From contig NZ_JAUQWH010000002.1 in assembly GCF_030757795.1 (NCBI RefSeq), positions 114,105-178,104 on the forward strand: DNA of 64,000 bases, written 5' to 3'. This DNA is from Actinoplanes oryzae. GTDB taxonomy: Bacteria > Actinomycetota > Actinomycetes > Mycobacteriales > Micromonosporaceae. The notes under the pieces are model-generated. The model made no database searches, had not been told where the DNA came from, and was given only the letters and a program-made list of their open reading frames with translations. Shown in pieces: positions 1-8,311 of the stretch. Position numbers and translations under genes: made by a program. Every line of letters begins with the position of its first letter. The first letter of the stretch is position 1.

Positions 1-207
1 CTGCTGTTCTTCCTCTACCCGGTGCTGGACAGCCATGTGACGCTGAAGGTGCTCTTCGCGCTCCTGCTGCTGGCCGGCACGGCGGTCGCGGTCATCGGCG
101 TGACCAAGCCGTGGTCGAACATGAGCCTCAGCGACTATCCGCTGGTCGCGAACCTGCACTCGCTCCCGAAGCAGATCGCCGACGGGCGCAAGGCACTCTT
201 CGGCTGA
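1..207 (+). CDS. C-terminal end of an unidentified membrane protein (gene starts outside the window)
   Basis: The reading frame is open from base 1 and stops at 205-207, so about 68 residues of the C-terminus are visible. They contain one clear hydrophobic segment (around residues 15-35 of the fragment), preceded by a second hydrophobic stretch cut by the window edge, and then a soluble tail ending in KALFG. This looks like the last membrane helices of a multi-pass protein. No family motif is visible, so I do not assign a function. The frame and codon use match the neighbouring genes. Confidence 0.6.
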   Translation: MLFFLYPVLDSHVTLKVLFALLLLAGTAVAVIGVTKPWSNMSLSDYPLVANLHSLPKQIADGRKALFG

Positions 208-269
208 CGGCTCTCCGGGGCCCAGGCTTCTCGCCGGACGCCGCGGGGCGCCGCTGCGGGATGCTCGAC

Positions 270-343
270 GTCAGCTTTTGCGAGGCGGCGCGCGGGGTCA
301 GCTTTTCGCGAGGCGGCGGGCGGGGTCAGCTTTTCGCGAGGCG
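270..343. repeat. Three tandem copies of the dinG-type gene's 3' end
   Basis: Units starting at 270, 297 and 325 share GTCAGCTTTT(C)GCGAGGCG and are spaced 27 and 28 bases apart. Read on the minus strand, the third unit is the real end of the helicase gene (codons for Leu-Ala-Lys-Ser and stop). The other two are downstream copies of the same gene end. This looks like slippage or unequal duplication at the gene boundary. Confidence 0.8.
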
Positions 344-2362
344 TTGCAGGGCGCCGATCGCCACCTCCGTGCGCGTCGTGTACCAGAACGGGGGCAGCGA
401 ATTGCGCAGGAAGGCGCCGTAGCCCCGGGCCGTCTCCAGCCGCGAGTCGAGCACCGCGACCACGCCCTTGTCGCCGGTCGAGCGGATGAGGCGGCCGACG
501 CCCTGTGCCAGCCGGATGGCGGCGATCGGGACGCTGACCGAGGCGAAGCCGGAGCCGCCGGTGGAGTCGACCGCGGCGGCGCGGGCGGCGGCCAGGGGCT
601 CGTCGGGGCGGGGGAAGGGCAGACGGTCGATCACGACGAGCTGGCAGGAGTCGCCGGGGACGTCGACGCCCTGCCAGAGGGACATGACGCCGAACAGGCA
701 GCTCTCCCTCTGCTCCTTGAACTTGCGGACCAGGATCGGCAGCGTCTCCTCGCCCTGCAGGAGGATCGGCAGGTCGGTGCGGCTGCGCAACAGCTCGGCC
801 GCCTGGGTCGCGGCCCGGCGGGAGGAGAAGAGCCCGAGGGTGCGCCCGCCGAGCGCCTCGACGAGCTTGACCAGCTCCTCGCCCGCCTGCGCCGGCAGCC
901 CCGAGGCGGCGGGGCGCGGGAGATGCGCCGCGACGTAGAGGATGCCCTGCTTCGGATAGTCGAACGGCGAGCCCACGTCGAGGGAGGTCCAGCCGTCGCC
1001 GGAGGTGGGCGCGGCGTCGGCGTCGGTGCGGGCGGCGGGGACGGGGCCCGGCGTGGCGGCGGGCAGGCCGAGCGCCCGGGCGACGGTGTCGAAGCGGCCG
1101 CCCAGCGTCAGGGTGGCCGAGGTGGCGACGACCGTGCGCTCGTCGTAGAGGTGGGTGCCGAGCGTGCCGGCGACCGACAGCGGGGCGACCACGACGGCGC
1201 GGCGGCCGGCGCCGATGTCGCTCTTCTCGATCCAGGCGACGTCGAAGTCGGACTCCTCGAGCAGGCGCTGGGCGGTCTCGGAGATCTCGTCGAGGGACGC
1301 CTTGGCCTGCTGCTTGCGGACCGGGTCGGGGTCGTCGGCCTTGATGTCGCCGATCGCGGTGAGGGCGGCGCGGGTGGCCGTGTCGAGCAGCAGCAGCGCC
1401 TGGTGCAGCGGGGTGGGCAGGCCGGTGGTGAGGCGGCCGGCGGGCAGGTCGGCCAGGCCGACGGTGAGCGAGTCGGCGGCCTCGGCGAGGGACTCGGCGA
1501 CGTCCTGCGGGATCAGGGTGCGGGCCCGCTTGGCGGTGCGCTCGACGTGCTCCGGGGTGAGCTCGGCCTGCGCCGCCGAGGAGACCCGGTCGGCCAGCTC
1601 GTGGGCCTCGTCGACGATCAGCAGCTTGTGCGGCGGGACGATGTGGCGCCCGGCCAGCATGTCGACCGCGAGCAGGCTGTGGTTGGTCACCACGATGTCG
1701 GCCTCGCGGGCGCGGGCGCGGGAGGCCTCGGCGAAGCACTCCTGCCCGTACGGACACTTGGTCGCCCCCACGCAGTCGCGCGCGGGCGTGGAGACCTGCC
1801 GCCACGCCGTGTCGTCGACGCCGGGGTCGAGCTCGTCGCGGTCGCCGGTCTGCGTCTTCTCCGACCAGTCGCGGATGCGCATGATCTGCTTGCCGAGCCG
1901 CCCGGCCTCGCCCAGCCACTGGGTCGCCCGGGGCGGCGAGTCGTCGAAGAGCGTGTCGGTCGGCGTCTCCTCGTCGGCGTGCTCGAGCTTGGCCACGCAC
2001 AGGTAGTGGTGGCGGCCCTTGAGCACGGCATAGGTCGGCTTGCGGCCCAGCACCGGCTCGACCGCCTCGGCGAGCCGCGGCAGGTCGCGCTCGACGAGCT
2101 GGTGCTGCAGCGCGAGGGTGGCCGTGGAGATCACGGCGGGGCCGTCGACGAGCAGGGCCGGCGCGAGATAGGCCAGCGACTTGCCGGTGCCGGTGCCGGC
2201 CTGGACCAGCAGATGCTCCCGCTCCTTGACGGCGTGCTCGATCGCGGCGGCCATCTGCTCCTGGCCGGGGCGGGTGGCTCCGCCGGGCACCGCACCGACG
2301 GCGGCGGCGAGCAGGTCCTTGGCGGTAGCACCCTTGCGGCGGGACTTGGCGGGGGCGGTCAC
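326..2362 (-). CDS. DinG/XPD-type ATP-dependent DNA helicase with Fe-S cluster
   Basis: A 678-residue superfamily 2 helicase of the DinG type, which unwinds damaged or structured DNA 5' to 3'. Visible motifs are Walker A (AGTGTGKS, residues 55-62) and the DEAH box (251-254). Between them are four cysteines (C122, C197, C203, C209) with the spacing expected for the 4Fe-4S domain of DinG/XPD helicases. C-terminal motifs include SLWQGVDVPG and a late QGVGRLIR, the motif VI arginine finger. The length is normal for bacterial DinG. It is divergent from the DUF402 gene and its 3' end is part of a tandem duplication. Family is certain; the cellular role is inferred. Confidence 0.93.
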   Translation of the reverse strand: MTAPAKSRRKGATAKDLLAAAVGAVPGGATRPGQEQMAAAIEHAVKEREHLLVQAGTGTGKSLAYLAPALLVDGPAVISTATLALQHQLVERDLPRLAEAVEPVLGRKPTYAVLKGRHHYLCVAKLEHADEETPTDTLFDDSPPRATQWLGEAGRLGKQIMRIRDWSEKTQTGDRDELDPGVDDTAWRQVSTPARDCVGATKCPYGQECFAEASRARAREADIVVTNHSLLAVDMLAGRHIVPPHKLLIVDEAHELADRVSSAAQAELTPEHVERTAKRARTLIPQDVAESLAEAADSLTVGLADLPAGRLTTGLPTPLHQALLLLDTATRAALTAIGDIKADDPDPVRKQQAKASLDEISETAQRLLEESDFDVAWIEKSDIGAGRRAVVVAPLSVAGTLGTHLYDERTVVATSATLTLGGRFDTVARALGLPAATPGPVPAARTDADAAPTSGDGWTSLDVGSPFDYPKQGILYVAAHLPRPAASGLPAQAGEELVKLVEALGGRTLGLFSSRRAATQAAELLRSRTDLPILLQGEETLPILVRKFKEQRESCLFGVMSLWQGVDVPGDSCQLVVIDRLPFPRPDEPLAAARAAAVDSTGGSGFASVSVPIAAIRLAQGVGRLIRSTGDKGVVAVLDSRLETARGYGAFLRNSLPPFWYTTRTEVAIGALQRLAKS

Positions 2363-2405
2363 GCCAAGACCGTACCCGTCACCACCGACAGATCCGTCGC
2401 ACCGT

Positions 2406-2411
2406 TAGGGT
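2406..2411 (+). promoter_or_regulatory. -10 box (TAGGGT) for a leaderless DUF402 transcript
   Basis: TAGGGT lies six bases upstream of the ATG at 2418, with no Shine-Dalgarno sequence between them. That spacing places the transcription start at the start codon. I see no convincing -35 box. Confidence 0.5.
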
Positions 2412-2417
2412 CTTGTC

Positions 2418-2924
2418 ATGCCGAGCGACATGGTCCGGGTGGTCTACACCAAGTACAACGGTGCTGCTCACCGGGACTATCCGGCCCGTCGCCTGAACGA
2501 GGACGACCTGGGCGTGTGGGTGGGTGTGACCAGGGGCACGGCGTCGGTCTACCACGGCCGCCCGTCGGTGGAGCAGATCCCCTTCGTGCTGCTGATCCCG
2601 CACCGGGCCTGGTGGACGGGCATGTTCAACCCGCCGCCGCGGACCAGCGAGGTCTACTGCGACATCACCACCCCGGCGCGCTGGGAGGGTGACACGGTCC
2701 ACATCATCGACCTCGACCTCGACGTGTCGCGCCGGCGGGACTCCGGGCTGATCGAGCTGCGGGACGAGGACGAGTTCGAGGAGCACCGGGTGAGCTTCGG
2801 CTACCCCGAGGACGTGGTCACCGAGGCGCGCGCCGCGGCGGCCCGGCTGCTCACGGCGCTGGGGGACGGGACCGAGCCGTTCGCCGCCGCGTACCGGAAA
2901 TGGCTGTCAGCCGTCGGCGAGTGA
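2418..2924 (+). CDS. DUF402 domain protein
   Basis: A 168-residue protein with the DUF402 fold, seen in the core IPFVLLIPHRAWWTGMF, followed by the acidic DLDLDV strand and the DEDEFEEHR segment typical of the family. Characterised DUF402 members (for example FomD and the nucleoside-diphosphate phosphatase Ntdp) hydrolyse phosphate or nucleotide esters using divalent metals bound by such acidic residues, so a phosphohydrolase role is plausible but not shown. The gene is monocistronic, probably leaderless, and its tail overlaps the convergent sigma factor gene by 18 bases. Confidence 0.85.
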   Translation: MPSDMVRVVYTKYNGAAHRDYPARRLNEDDLGVWVGVTRGTASVYHGRPSVEQIPFVLLIPHRAWWTGMFNPPPRTSEVYCDITTPARWEGDTVHIIDLDLDVSRRRDSGLIELRDEDEFEEHRVSFGYPEDVVTEARAAAARLLTALGDGTEPFAAAYRKWLSAVGE

Positions 2925-3806
2925 GCCCAGCTTGGCCGGGTTGAGCTGGCAGTAGATCGCGGTGATGCGGCCGTCGGCGACGGTCGCGGAGAGCAGCGCG
3001 CGCACCCGGTGTCCGGTCGAGTCGGTGCCGTGCATGAAGATGCCGGCGGAGCCGTTGACCAGCAGCGGCTCGAGGAGCACCGAGTGCGGGCCCGCCGTGC
3101 GTCGCGAGATGATGCCGGCCCAGAACTTGGCGACCCGGTCGATGCCCTCCAGGGGGACGCGTGCCGCCTGGGCGACGCCGCCGCCGTCGCTGATCGAGAC
3201 CACCTCGGGGGCCAGCACCGCGGCGAGCGCCCGGAGGTCTCCGGAAGCCGCGGCGGCCAGGAAGGCGTCCAGCGTCCTGCGCTGCTCGGCTAGGTCGGCC
3301 GTGTGCCGGGCCTGACCGAGGGCCACCGCCTTGCGCCCCCGCGAGGCGTGCTGCCGGGTGGCGGCCACGCTGGTGCCGAGCACCTGGGCCACCTCCTCGA
3401 AGGGCAGCCCGAAGGCGTCGTGCAGCACCACCGCCACCCGCTGCTCGGGGGTGAGCCGCTCGAGTACCACGAGCAGCGCGAGGCTGACCTCCTGGCGCCG
3501 GGCCACCTGCTCGGCGGGGTCGTCCTCCGGCCGGGCCACGACCGGCTCGGGCAGCCACTGCCCCGGATAGGCCTCGCGGCGCACCCGGGCGGACTTGAGC
3601 ACATCGAGGGCGATGCGGCCGACGACCGCGGTCAGCCACCCGCGCAGGTCACGGATCTCGGTGCCGCCCGCCCGCGCTCGGTCGTAGCGCAGCCAGGCCT
3701 CCTGCACCGCGTCCTCCGCCTCGGCATGGCTGCCCAGCATGCGGTAGGCGACCGCCAGCAGATGCGATCGCTCGGCCTCGAACCCGTCCACGGCCACAGG
3801 CGGCAT
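2907..3806 (-). CDS. ECF sigma factor, ECF41 (SigJ-like) family with C-terminal SnoaL-like domain
   Basis: A 299-residue RNA polymerase sigma factor. The sigma-2 region (about residues 10-75) contains YRMLGSHAEAEDAVQEAWLR and the sigma-4 region (about 110-165) a helix-turn-helix (LPFEEVAQVLGTSVAATRQH). A WLPEP motif links them, and the C-terminal 120 residues form a SnoaL/NTF2-like domain with the SDGGG motif. That combination defines ECF41, in which the C-terminal domain replaces a separate anti-sigma factor. ECF41 genes normally sit beside a carboxymuconolactone decarboxylase or oxidoreductase gene. No such partner is adjacent here. Confidence 0.92.
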   Translation of the reverse strand: MPPVAVDGFEAERSHLLAVAYRMLGSHAEAEDAVQEAWLRYDRARAGGTEIRDLRGWLTAVVGRIALDVLKSARVRREAYPGQWLPEPVVARPEDDPAEQVARRQEVSLALLVVLERLTPEQRVAVVLHDAFGLPFEEVAQVLGTSVAATRQHASRGRKAVALGQARHTADLAEQRRTLDAFLAAAASGDLRALAAVLAPEVVSISDGGGVAQAARVPLEGIDRVAKFWAGIISRRTAGPHSVLLEPLLVNGSAGIFMHGTDSTGHRVRALLSATVADGRITAIYCQLNPAKLGSLADG

Positions 3807-3915
3807 GGGGGAATTCTGCGCGAGATTGCCCGATCGGCACAGTCACGTGTGACACAGTGGTGACCAGTATGGGGCATTTCACCCCCATTTCACCAAGGTC
3901 GAGGGGGAGTCGGCG

Positions 3916-4854
3916 GTGGCGGACGACGTGGCGACCGTGCTGAGCGGCCTGGCCGGCGTGGCCGGAGTCACCGCGGCGGCCACCCTGGGGGTCGCCGCCG
4001 CGCGCCGGCCCCGGCCGTACCTGCCCGCCGGGCACGCGCTCGCCGGGCCGGAGGCCACCGACCCGCTGCCCGACGTTCTGCGCCGGGGCCTGGCCGGACT
4101 GACCGTGCCGGTGCGCCCGGGGCCGCACGGCGAGCTCCACCTCGGCCCCGGGGCGCCGCAGCCCGGGCGTACGCTGCGCCGTCTGGTCCTGGCTCCGCTC
4201 TTCGGCCGCGCGCACGCCCGTGGCGGCCGGCTGTGCCGTGACCAGCGCGTGCCGTTCCGCCTGGTCGTGGAGTTCACCGGGCCGAACCGCGACCCGGACC
4301 TGCTGCTGCGCGCCTTCCGCCTGCTCGACCAGCAGTTGCGCGACCACGCCCCGCTGCTGAGCCGCTGCGTCGGCGGTCACCTCGAGCCCGGCGCGGTCAC
4401 CGTCGCGATCTCCGGCATCGTCGACGCCCGCGACCTGCTGACAGCACAGCACCAGCGGTACGCCTTCGCCGACGGCACCTTCGACGACATCGGCAACGAG
4501 GCGGCGCCGCCGGGGCTGGTGCCCATGATCAGCGAGCAGTGGACCCGGCGGTTCGGGTGGGACGGGTGCGAGCCGATCCCGGCCGAGGAACGGCACCTGC
4601 TGCACGCGCTGGTCCGGTCGGCGCACGAGGACGGGCGTACGGTCCGCATCGCCGGCCTGCCGTCCGCCTCCCGGCAGGCCCGTCGCGCGTTGTGGGACGA
4701 GCTGGACGCGGCCGGGGTCGACGTCATCGCCGACTGCGACCATGCGGGACTGGCCCGTCATCTGCGCCGCCGCCCGGCGCGACCGGGCGGCCCGGACCGG
4801 CTCCCGCCCCGCCGACGGCCGGAAAGATCCACAAAACATCCGGTTCACGGTTAA
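3916..4854 (+). CDS. Hypothetical protein, weak resemblance to GDPD/PI-PLC-like phosphodiesterases
   Basis: A 312-residue protein starting at a GTG with a GAGGGGGAG ribosome site. An N-terminal hydrophobic segment (about residues 5-28) could be a membrane anchor. The body has a layout reminiscent of a degenerate phospholipase C-like TIM barrel: HALAGPEA near residue 40, an HGELHLG strand, and a late DVIADCDHAGLARHL. The paired catalytic histidines and acidic metal ligands of true glycerophosphodiesterases are not convincingly present, so activity is doubtful. The C-terminus is Arg/Pro-rich. The assignment is tentative. Confidence 0.5.
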   Translation: MADDVATVLSGLAGVAGVTAAATLGVAAARRPRPYLPAGHALAGPEATDPLPDVLRRGLAGLTVPVRPGPHGELHLGPGAPQPGRTLRRLVLAPLFGRAHARGGRLCRDQRVPFRLVVEFTGPNRDPDLLLRAFRLLDQQLRDHAPLLSRCVGGHLEPGAVTVAISGIVDARDLLTAQHQRYAFADGTFDDIGNEAAPPGLVPMISEQWTRRFGWDGCEPIPAEERHLLHALVRSAHEDGRTVRIAGLPSASRQARRALWDELDAAGVDVIADCDHAGLARHLRRRPARPGGPDRLPPRRRPERSTKHPVHG

Positions 4855-4888
4855 CAACAGGTGAACGCGCGCTGAACTGGTGTTGAGC
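4851..4888. promoter_or_regulatory. PHO box (PhoP-type binding site) upstream of DUF47-pit
   Basis: Four pentamers, TTAAC (4851), TGAAC (4862), TGAAC (4873) and TGAGC (4884), recur at an exact 11-base period. On the other strand this is the GTTCA direct-repeat pattern of actinobacterial PHO boxes, which PhoP binds. It lies 82 bases before the GTG of the DUF47 gene. Regulation of phosphate uptake from here is therefore likely; the direction of control cannot be read from sequence. Confidence 0.7.
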
Positions 4889-4970
4889 GGGGGTAGGCGG
4901 GCTCGGCAACGGGGGAGGCGTTTCCTAGCATTCCCTCGAATCCGCCCCACCCTTCAGCGAGGTCCGCGCC

Positions 4971-5597
4971 GTGAAGTTCTCCTTCCGCCCCGTCGAGGGC
5001 GCTTTTTACGAGCTGTTCACCCGGGCAGCCCAGAACCTCGTGCGCGGCACCGAGCTGCTCAACGAGCTGGCTCTGCCCGGCGTCGACGTGCAGTCGGTCA
5101 GCGACCGGCTCACCGACGTCGAGCACGACAGCGACCAGATCACGCACGACCTCTACAAGAAGATCAACTCCACCTTCATCACGCCGTTCGACCGCGAGGA
5201 CATCTACTCGCTGGGCTCGCAGCTCGACGACGTCATGGACCACCTCGAGGCGGTCGGCAACCTGCTCTACCTCTACGGCCTGACCGAGCTGCCGTCGCTG
5301 CCCCGCGAGATGCACGAGCTGGTCAACGTGCTCGACCAGCAGGCCAAGGTGACCGCGGACGCGATGCCCCGGCTGCGCTCGATGAAGAACCTCGAGGAGT
5401 ACTGGATCGAGATCAACCGGCTCGAGAACGACGGCGACCGGGCGTACCGGATGCTGCTCGTCCGGCTCTTCTCCGGGGAGTACGACGCGCTGACCGTCCT
5501 CAAGATGAAGGAGGTGGCCGACGAGCTGGAGGCCGCCTGCGACGCCTTCGAGCACGTGGCGAACACGGTCGAGACCATCACGGTCAAGGAGTCCTAG
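4971..5597 (+). CDS. DUF47 / PhoU-like protein paired with Pit
   Basis: A 208-residue all-helical protein of the TIGR00153/DUF47 family, related to PhoU. It has the family's charged N-terminus, the VEHDSDQITHDL segment that supplies metal-binding acids, a second helical half around residues 120-200 (ENDGDRAYR), and no membrane segment. DUF47 proteins are encoded with Pit transporters and are thought to modulate them. Here the stop is followed after three bases by the pit start, so the two are translationally coupled. It begins with GTG behind GCGAGGTCC. Confidence 0.92.
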   Translation: MKFSFRPVEGAFYELFTRAAQNLVRGTELLNELALPGVDVQSVSDRLTDVEHDSDQITHDLYKKINSTFITPFDREDIYSLGSQLDDVMDHLEAVGNLLYLYGLTELPSLPREMHELVNVLDQQAKVTADAMPRLRSMKNLEEYWIEINRLENDGDRAYRMLLVRLFSGEYDALTVLKMKEVADELEAACDAFEHVANTVETITVKES

Positions 5598-5600
5598 GCC

Positions 5601-6608
5601 TTGTCCCCCGAGTTCATCGCCGTCACCGCGGTCATCATCGCCGCGATGGCGTTCGATTACACCAACGGGTTCCACGATGCGGCGAACGCCATCGCCACCA
5701 GCATCAGCACCCGTGCCCTGACGCCGCGGGTGGCCCTCGCCATGGCGGCCGTCGGCAACTTCATCGGCGCGCACTTCGGCGCGGGCGTCGCCAAGACCGT
5801 CGGTGACGGCCTGGTCAAGCTGCCCGGCGGGGTGGAAAGCCTCGGCGTCGTCTTCGCCGGCGTCGTCGGTGCCATCGTCTGGAACCTCTTCACCTGGTAT
5901 TTCGGGCTGCCCTCCAGCTCGTCGCACGCGCTCTTCGGCGGCCTGGTCGGCGCCACCTTCTTCGCCGCCGACGCGACGATCGAGTGGGGCAACATCGTCG
6001 ACAAGGTGCTGATCCCGATGGTGGTCTCGCCGGTGGTCGGCCTGCTCCTCGGCTTCGCCTTCATGATCGCGCTGCTGTGGGCCTTCCGCCGGGGCAACCC
6101 GGGCAAGCTCAACCGCGGCTTCCGGCACGCGCAGACCGTCTCGGCCGCGTTCATGTCGGTCGGCCACGGCATGCAGGACGCCGCGAAGACGATGGGCATC
6201 ATCGTGCTGGCCCTCTACACCGGCGGTTTCCAGGACAGCTCCACGCACATCCCGCAGTGGGTCTTCTGGACCTCGGCGGCGATGCTGGCGGCGGGCACCT
6301 ACGCGGGCGGCTGGCGCATCATCCGTACGCTGGGTCGCAAGATCATCGACCTCGGCCCGGCGGAGGGCTTCGCCGCCGAGATGGTGGCGAGCTCGGTGCT
6401 CTACTTCAACGCGCTGGTCCTGCACGCGCCGATCTCGACCACCCACACGATCACCTCGGCGATCATGGGCGTGGGCGCCACCAAGCGGCTCAGCGCGGTC
6501 CGCTGGAACGTGGCCGGCAACATCATCATCGCGTGGGTCACGACGTTCCCCGCGGCCGCGGCGATCTCCTGCCTCGTCTACTTCCTCGTGCGGCCGCTCT
6601 TCGGCTGA
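5601..6608 (+). CDS. pit: Low-affinity inorganic phosphate transporter, Pit family
   Basis: A 335-residue membrane carrier (about ten helices) for metal-phosphate/proton symport. The duplicated Pit signature is seen in the N-terminal half as DYTNGFHDAANAIATSISTR and again in the C-terminal half around HAPISTTHTITSAIMGVG. The length is normal for actinobacterial Pit. The start is a TTG three bases after the DUF47 stop, so expression depends on that gene and on the PHO box ahead of it. Together with pstSCAB about 4 kb away, the region carries both low- and high-affinity phosphate uptake. Confidence 0.95.
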   Translation: MSPEFIAVTAVIIAAMAFDYTNGFHDAANAIATSISTRALTPRVALAMAAVGNFIGAHFGAGVAKTVGDGLVKLPGGVESLGVVFAGVVGAIVWNLFTWYFGLPSSSSHALFGGLVGATFFAADATIEWGNIVDKVLIPMVVSPVVGLLLGFAFMIALLWAFRRGNPGKLNRGFRHAQTVSAAFMSVGHGMQDAAKTMGIIVLALYTGGFQDSSTHIPQWVFWTSAAMLAAGTYAGGWRIIRTLGRKIIDLGPAEGFAAEMVASSVLYFNALVLHAPISTTHTITSAIMGVGATKRLSAVRWNVAGNIIIAWVTTFPAAAAISCLVYFLVRPLFG

Positions 6609-6616
6609 TACTACGG

Positions 6617-6645
6617 TTGACGTCATATGTCGGCGCCCGTACTGT
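6617..6645 (+). promoter_or_regulatory. Sigma-70-type promoter of the padR operon
   Basis: TTGACG (6617-6622), a 17-base spacer, and TACTGT (6640-6645) lie seven bases before the GTG at 6653, predicting a leaderless transcript. The spacer contains GACGTCATATGTC, a short dyad that could be the regulator's own operator. Confidence 0.65.
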
Positions 6646-6652
6646 GGGCGCC

Positions 6653-6982
6653 GTGCAGGAACCCACCTTTCTCATCCTGACCGCGCTCGCGGCCCAGCCG
6701 CTGCACGGTTACGGGATCATCCAGTCCGTCGCCGACCTGTCCGAGGGCGAGGTGAAGCTGCGCCCCGGCACGCTCTACGGGGCGCTCGACCGCCTCGCCG
6801 ACCAGGGTCTCATCGAGGTCGAGCGGGAGGAGGCGGTCGACGGCCGCCTGCGGCGCTACTACCGGCTCAGCGACAGCGGGGCCACGGCGCTCACCGAGCA
6901 GGCCGACCGGCTGCACCGGCGCGCCACGGCCGCCGAGGTGCAGCTGCGCCGCCGTCCCGGGCTGGCGGGCGGTGCCCTGTGA
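6653..6982 (+). CDS. PadR family transcriptional regulator
   Basis: A 109-residue winged-helix repressor. The PadR core is clear: LTALAAQPLHGYGIIQ, then LRPGTLYGALDRLADQGLIE (recognition helix) and the wing RLRRYYRLSDSG. It is a short PadR protein lacking the long C-terminal dimerisation helix of larger members. The GTG at 6653 is preferred because it sits seven bases after a good -10 box; an upstream in-frame GTG at 6644 lies inside that box. The stop overlaps the next start (GTGA), so it is co-translated with the membrane protein, its likely target. Family certain, ligand unknown. Confidence 0.92.
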   Translation: MQEPTFLILTALAAQPLHGYGIIQSVADLSEGEVKLRPGTLYGALDRLADQGLIEVEREEAVDGRLRRYYRLSDSGATALTEQADRLHRRATAAEVQLRRRPGLAGGAL

Positions 6983-7950
6983 ACGCACTGCTGTGGGCCT
7001 ACCCGGCGCGGCTGCGCGAGCGGCACGGCGCCGAGCTGATCACCACCCTGATGGACATGTCCGGCGACCGGCCCAGCCGCGGCGACCGGTGGCAGCTCGT
7101 GCTCGACGGCCTGGGCGAGCGCTTCCGGCCGCCGGTCAAGTGGCGGCCGTTCGCCCTCGTCCTGGCCGTCCTCGCCGTGGTGGCCGGCGGCGCGCTCGGT
7201 GCCGCGGCCGGGTCCTGGGCCGCGACCTTCGCCTATGCCGAGTTGCCGTCCGCCCGCGTGCTGGCCGACCAGGCGCTGGGCCCGGGCGCCGACGCCCACG
7301 GCGGCCGCTACTACCTCGACGCCGAGCTCCCGCTGACCCCCGGCGCCGCCTCGGGGCCCGCGGCCGAGCAGGTCCGGCAGCGACTGATCGCCGCCGGCTG
7401 GACGGTGTCGGCCCCGGCCGTCGGCGACGGCAGCGACAACATCCTGGTCAACACGCACTTCCGGGCCTCGGACGGCGACGTCGAGCTCAGCGTGTACGCC
7501 TACGACTACGAGCAGCCGTTCGTCCAGCTCGCCGGCTGGCCCGCGCGGCCCGCGAGCTACCTGCCGCTGACGATCGCGGGCACGCTGCTCGGCCTGATCG
7601 CCGGCTGGCTGCTCGGCATGGCCCTGAGCCACCGGATCGCGGCCGCCCGGCGCCCCCTGCGCAGCGCGGTCCTCGCGAGCACCGGCCTCGCCCTCCTGCT
7701 CGTGCCGTCGGTGTTGTTCGTCATGTCGCTGGGGTTCTACCTGGGCGCCACCGACCCGAACGGCCAGGGCGGGCTGCTGCACACCTCCGGGCTCACCTTC
7801 GGCGCCACCTTCGACCTGGTGCGCGCCTGGGACCTGCCCTACGAGCTCACCGACGCCTACCTCTACGCGCTGCTCGGCCTGGTCGCCGTCGCGGTCGCCG
7901 CGATCCTGGCCCGGTCGGCCCGCGAGCCCCTGGTCCGGGAGGCCGCGTGA
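6979..7950 (+). CDS. Four-helix membrane protein partnered with PadR
   Basis: A 323-residue integral membrane protein. A soluble N-terminus (ALLWAYPARLRERHGAELIT) is followed by membrane helices near residues 57-78, 193-213, 230-255 and 294-314, with a roughly 110-residue extracytoplasmic loop after the first. I recognise the PadR-plus-membrane-protein arrangement as common in actinobacteria, but the function is unknown. It overlaps padR by four bases, and its stop overlaps the start of a decayed paralogue, so the locus once held a tandem duplication. Confidence 0.8.
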   Translation: MNALLWAYPARLRERHGAELITTLMDMSGDRPSRGDRWQLVLDGLGERFRPPVKWRPFALVLAVLAVVAGGALGAAAGSWAATFAYAELPSARVLADQALGPGADAHGGRYYLDAELPLTPGAASGPAAEQVRQRLIAAGWTVSAPAVGDGSDNILVNTHFRASDGDVELSVYAYDYEQPFVQLAGWPARPASYLPLTIAGTLLGLIAGWLLGMALSHRIAAARRPLRSAVLASTGLALLLVPSVLFVMSLGFYLGATDPNGQGGLLHTSGLTFGATFDLVRAWDLPYELTDAYLYALLGLVAVAVAAILARSAREPLVREAA

Positions 7951-8311
7951 GAGCACTGCTGTGGGCCTACCCGGTGCGGGTGCGCCGACGGCACGGCGCT
8001 GAGCTGCTCACCACCCTGCTGGAGACGAGCGACGGCCGGCCCTGCTGCTCGCACCGGCGACCTCGATCATTGCCTTCGCGGTGGACGGCGTCCGGTGGCC
8101 GGCCGGCCTGACCGGCACAAGCGACCCGGTGCATGGGGCACTGGACACCGACGTGCTCAGGGCGACGGGCCTGTGGGAGCCCGTGTGGCATGCGGGCTGG
8201 GGACCCCTGGTGCCCAGCCCGCCCAACAATGCGCTCGTCCTCGCCGGGATCGTTGCGCTGGCCGCCGCGGCTCTGGTCACGCGGCCGCGCACCACCCGCT
8301 CGCGGCCCTAG
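7947..8311 (+). pseudogene. Decayed paralogue of the preceding membrane protein gene
   Basis: From a GTG at 7947 the frame encodes a close copy of the upstream protein's N-terminus (ALLWAYPVRVRRRHGAELLT versus ALLWAYPARLRERHGAELIT) for about 32 residues. It then loses the alignment near 8035-8041 and stops at 8111. The C-terminal part continues in another frame (LLLAPATSII from 8042) through a membrane helix to a stop at 8309-8311. About 200 codons present in the intact copy are missing between the two parts. This is an internal deletion with a frameshift, so a functional product is unlikely. Its end overlaps the next gene by four bases. Confidence 0.8.

Noticed and set aside
135..2692. Long open frames of 600-800 codons overlapping the helicase gene on both strands
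   Set aside because: They are Arg/Gly/Ala-rich shadow frames of GC-rich coding DNA with no domain motifs; the helicase frame explains the region fully.
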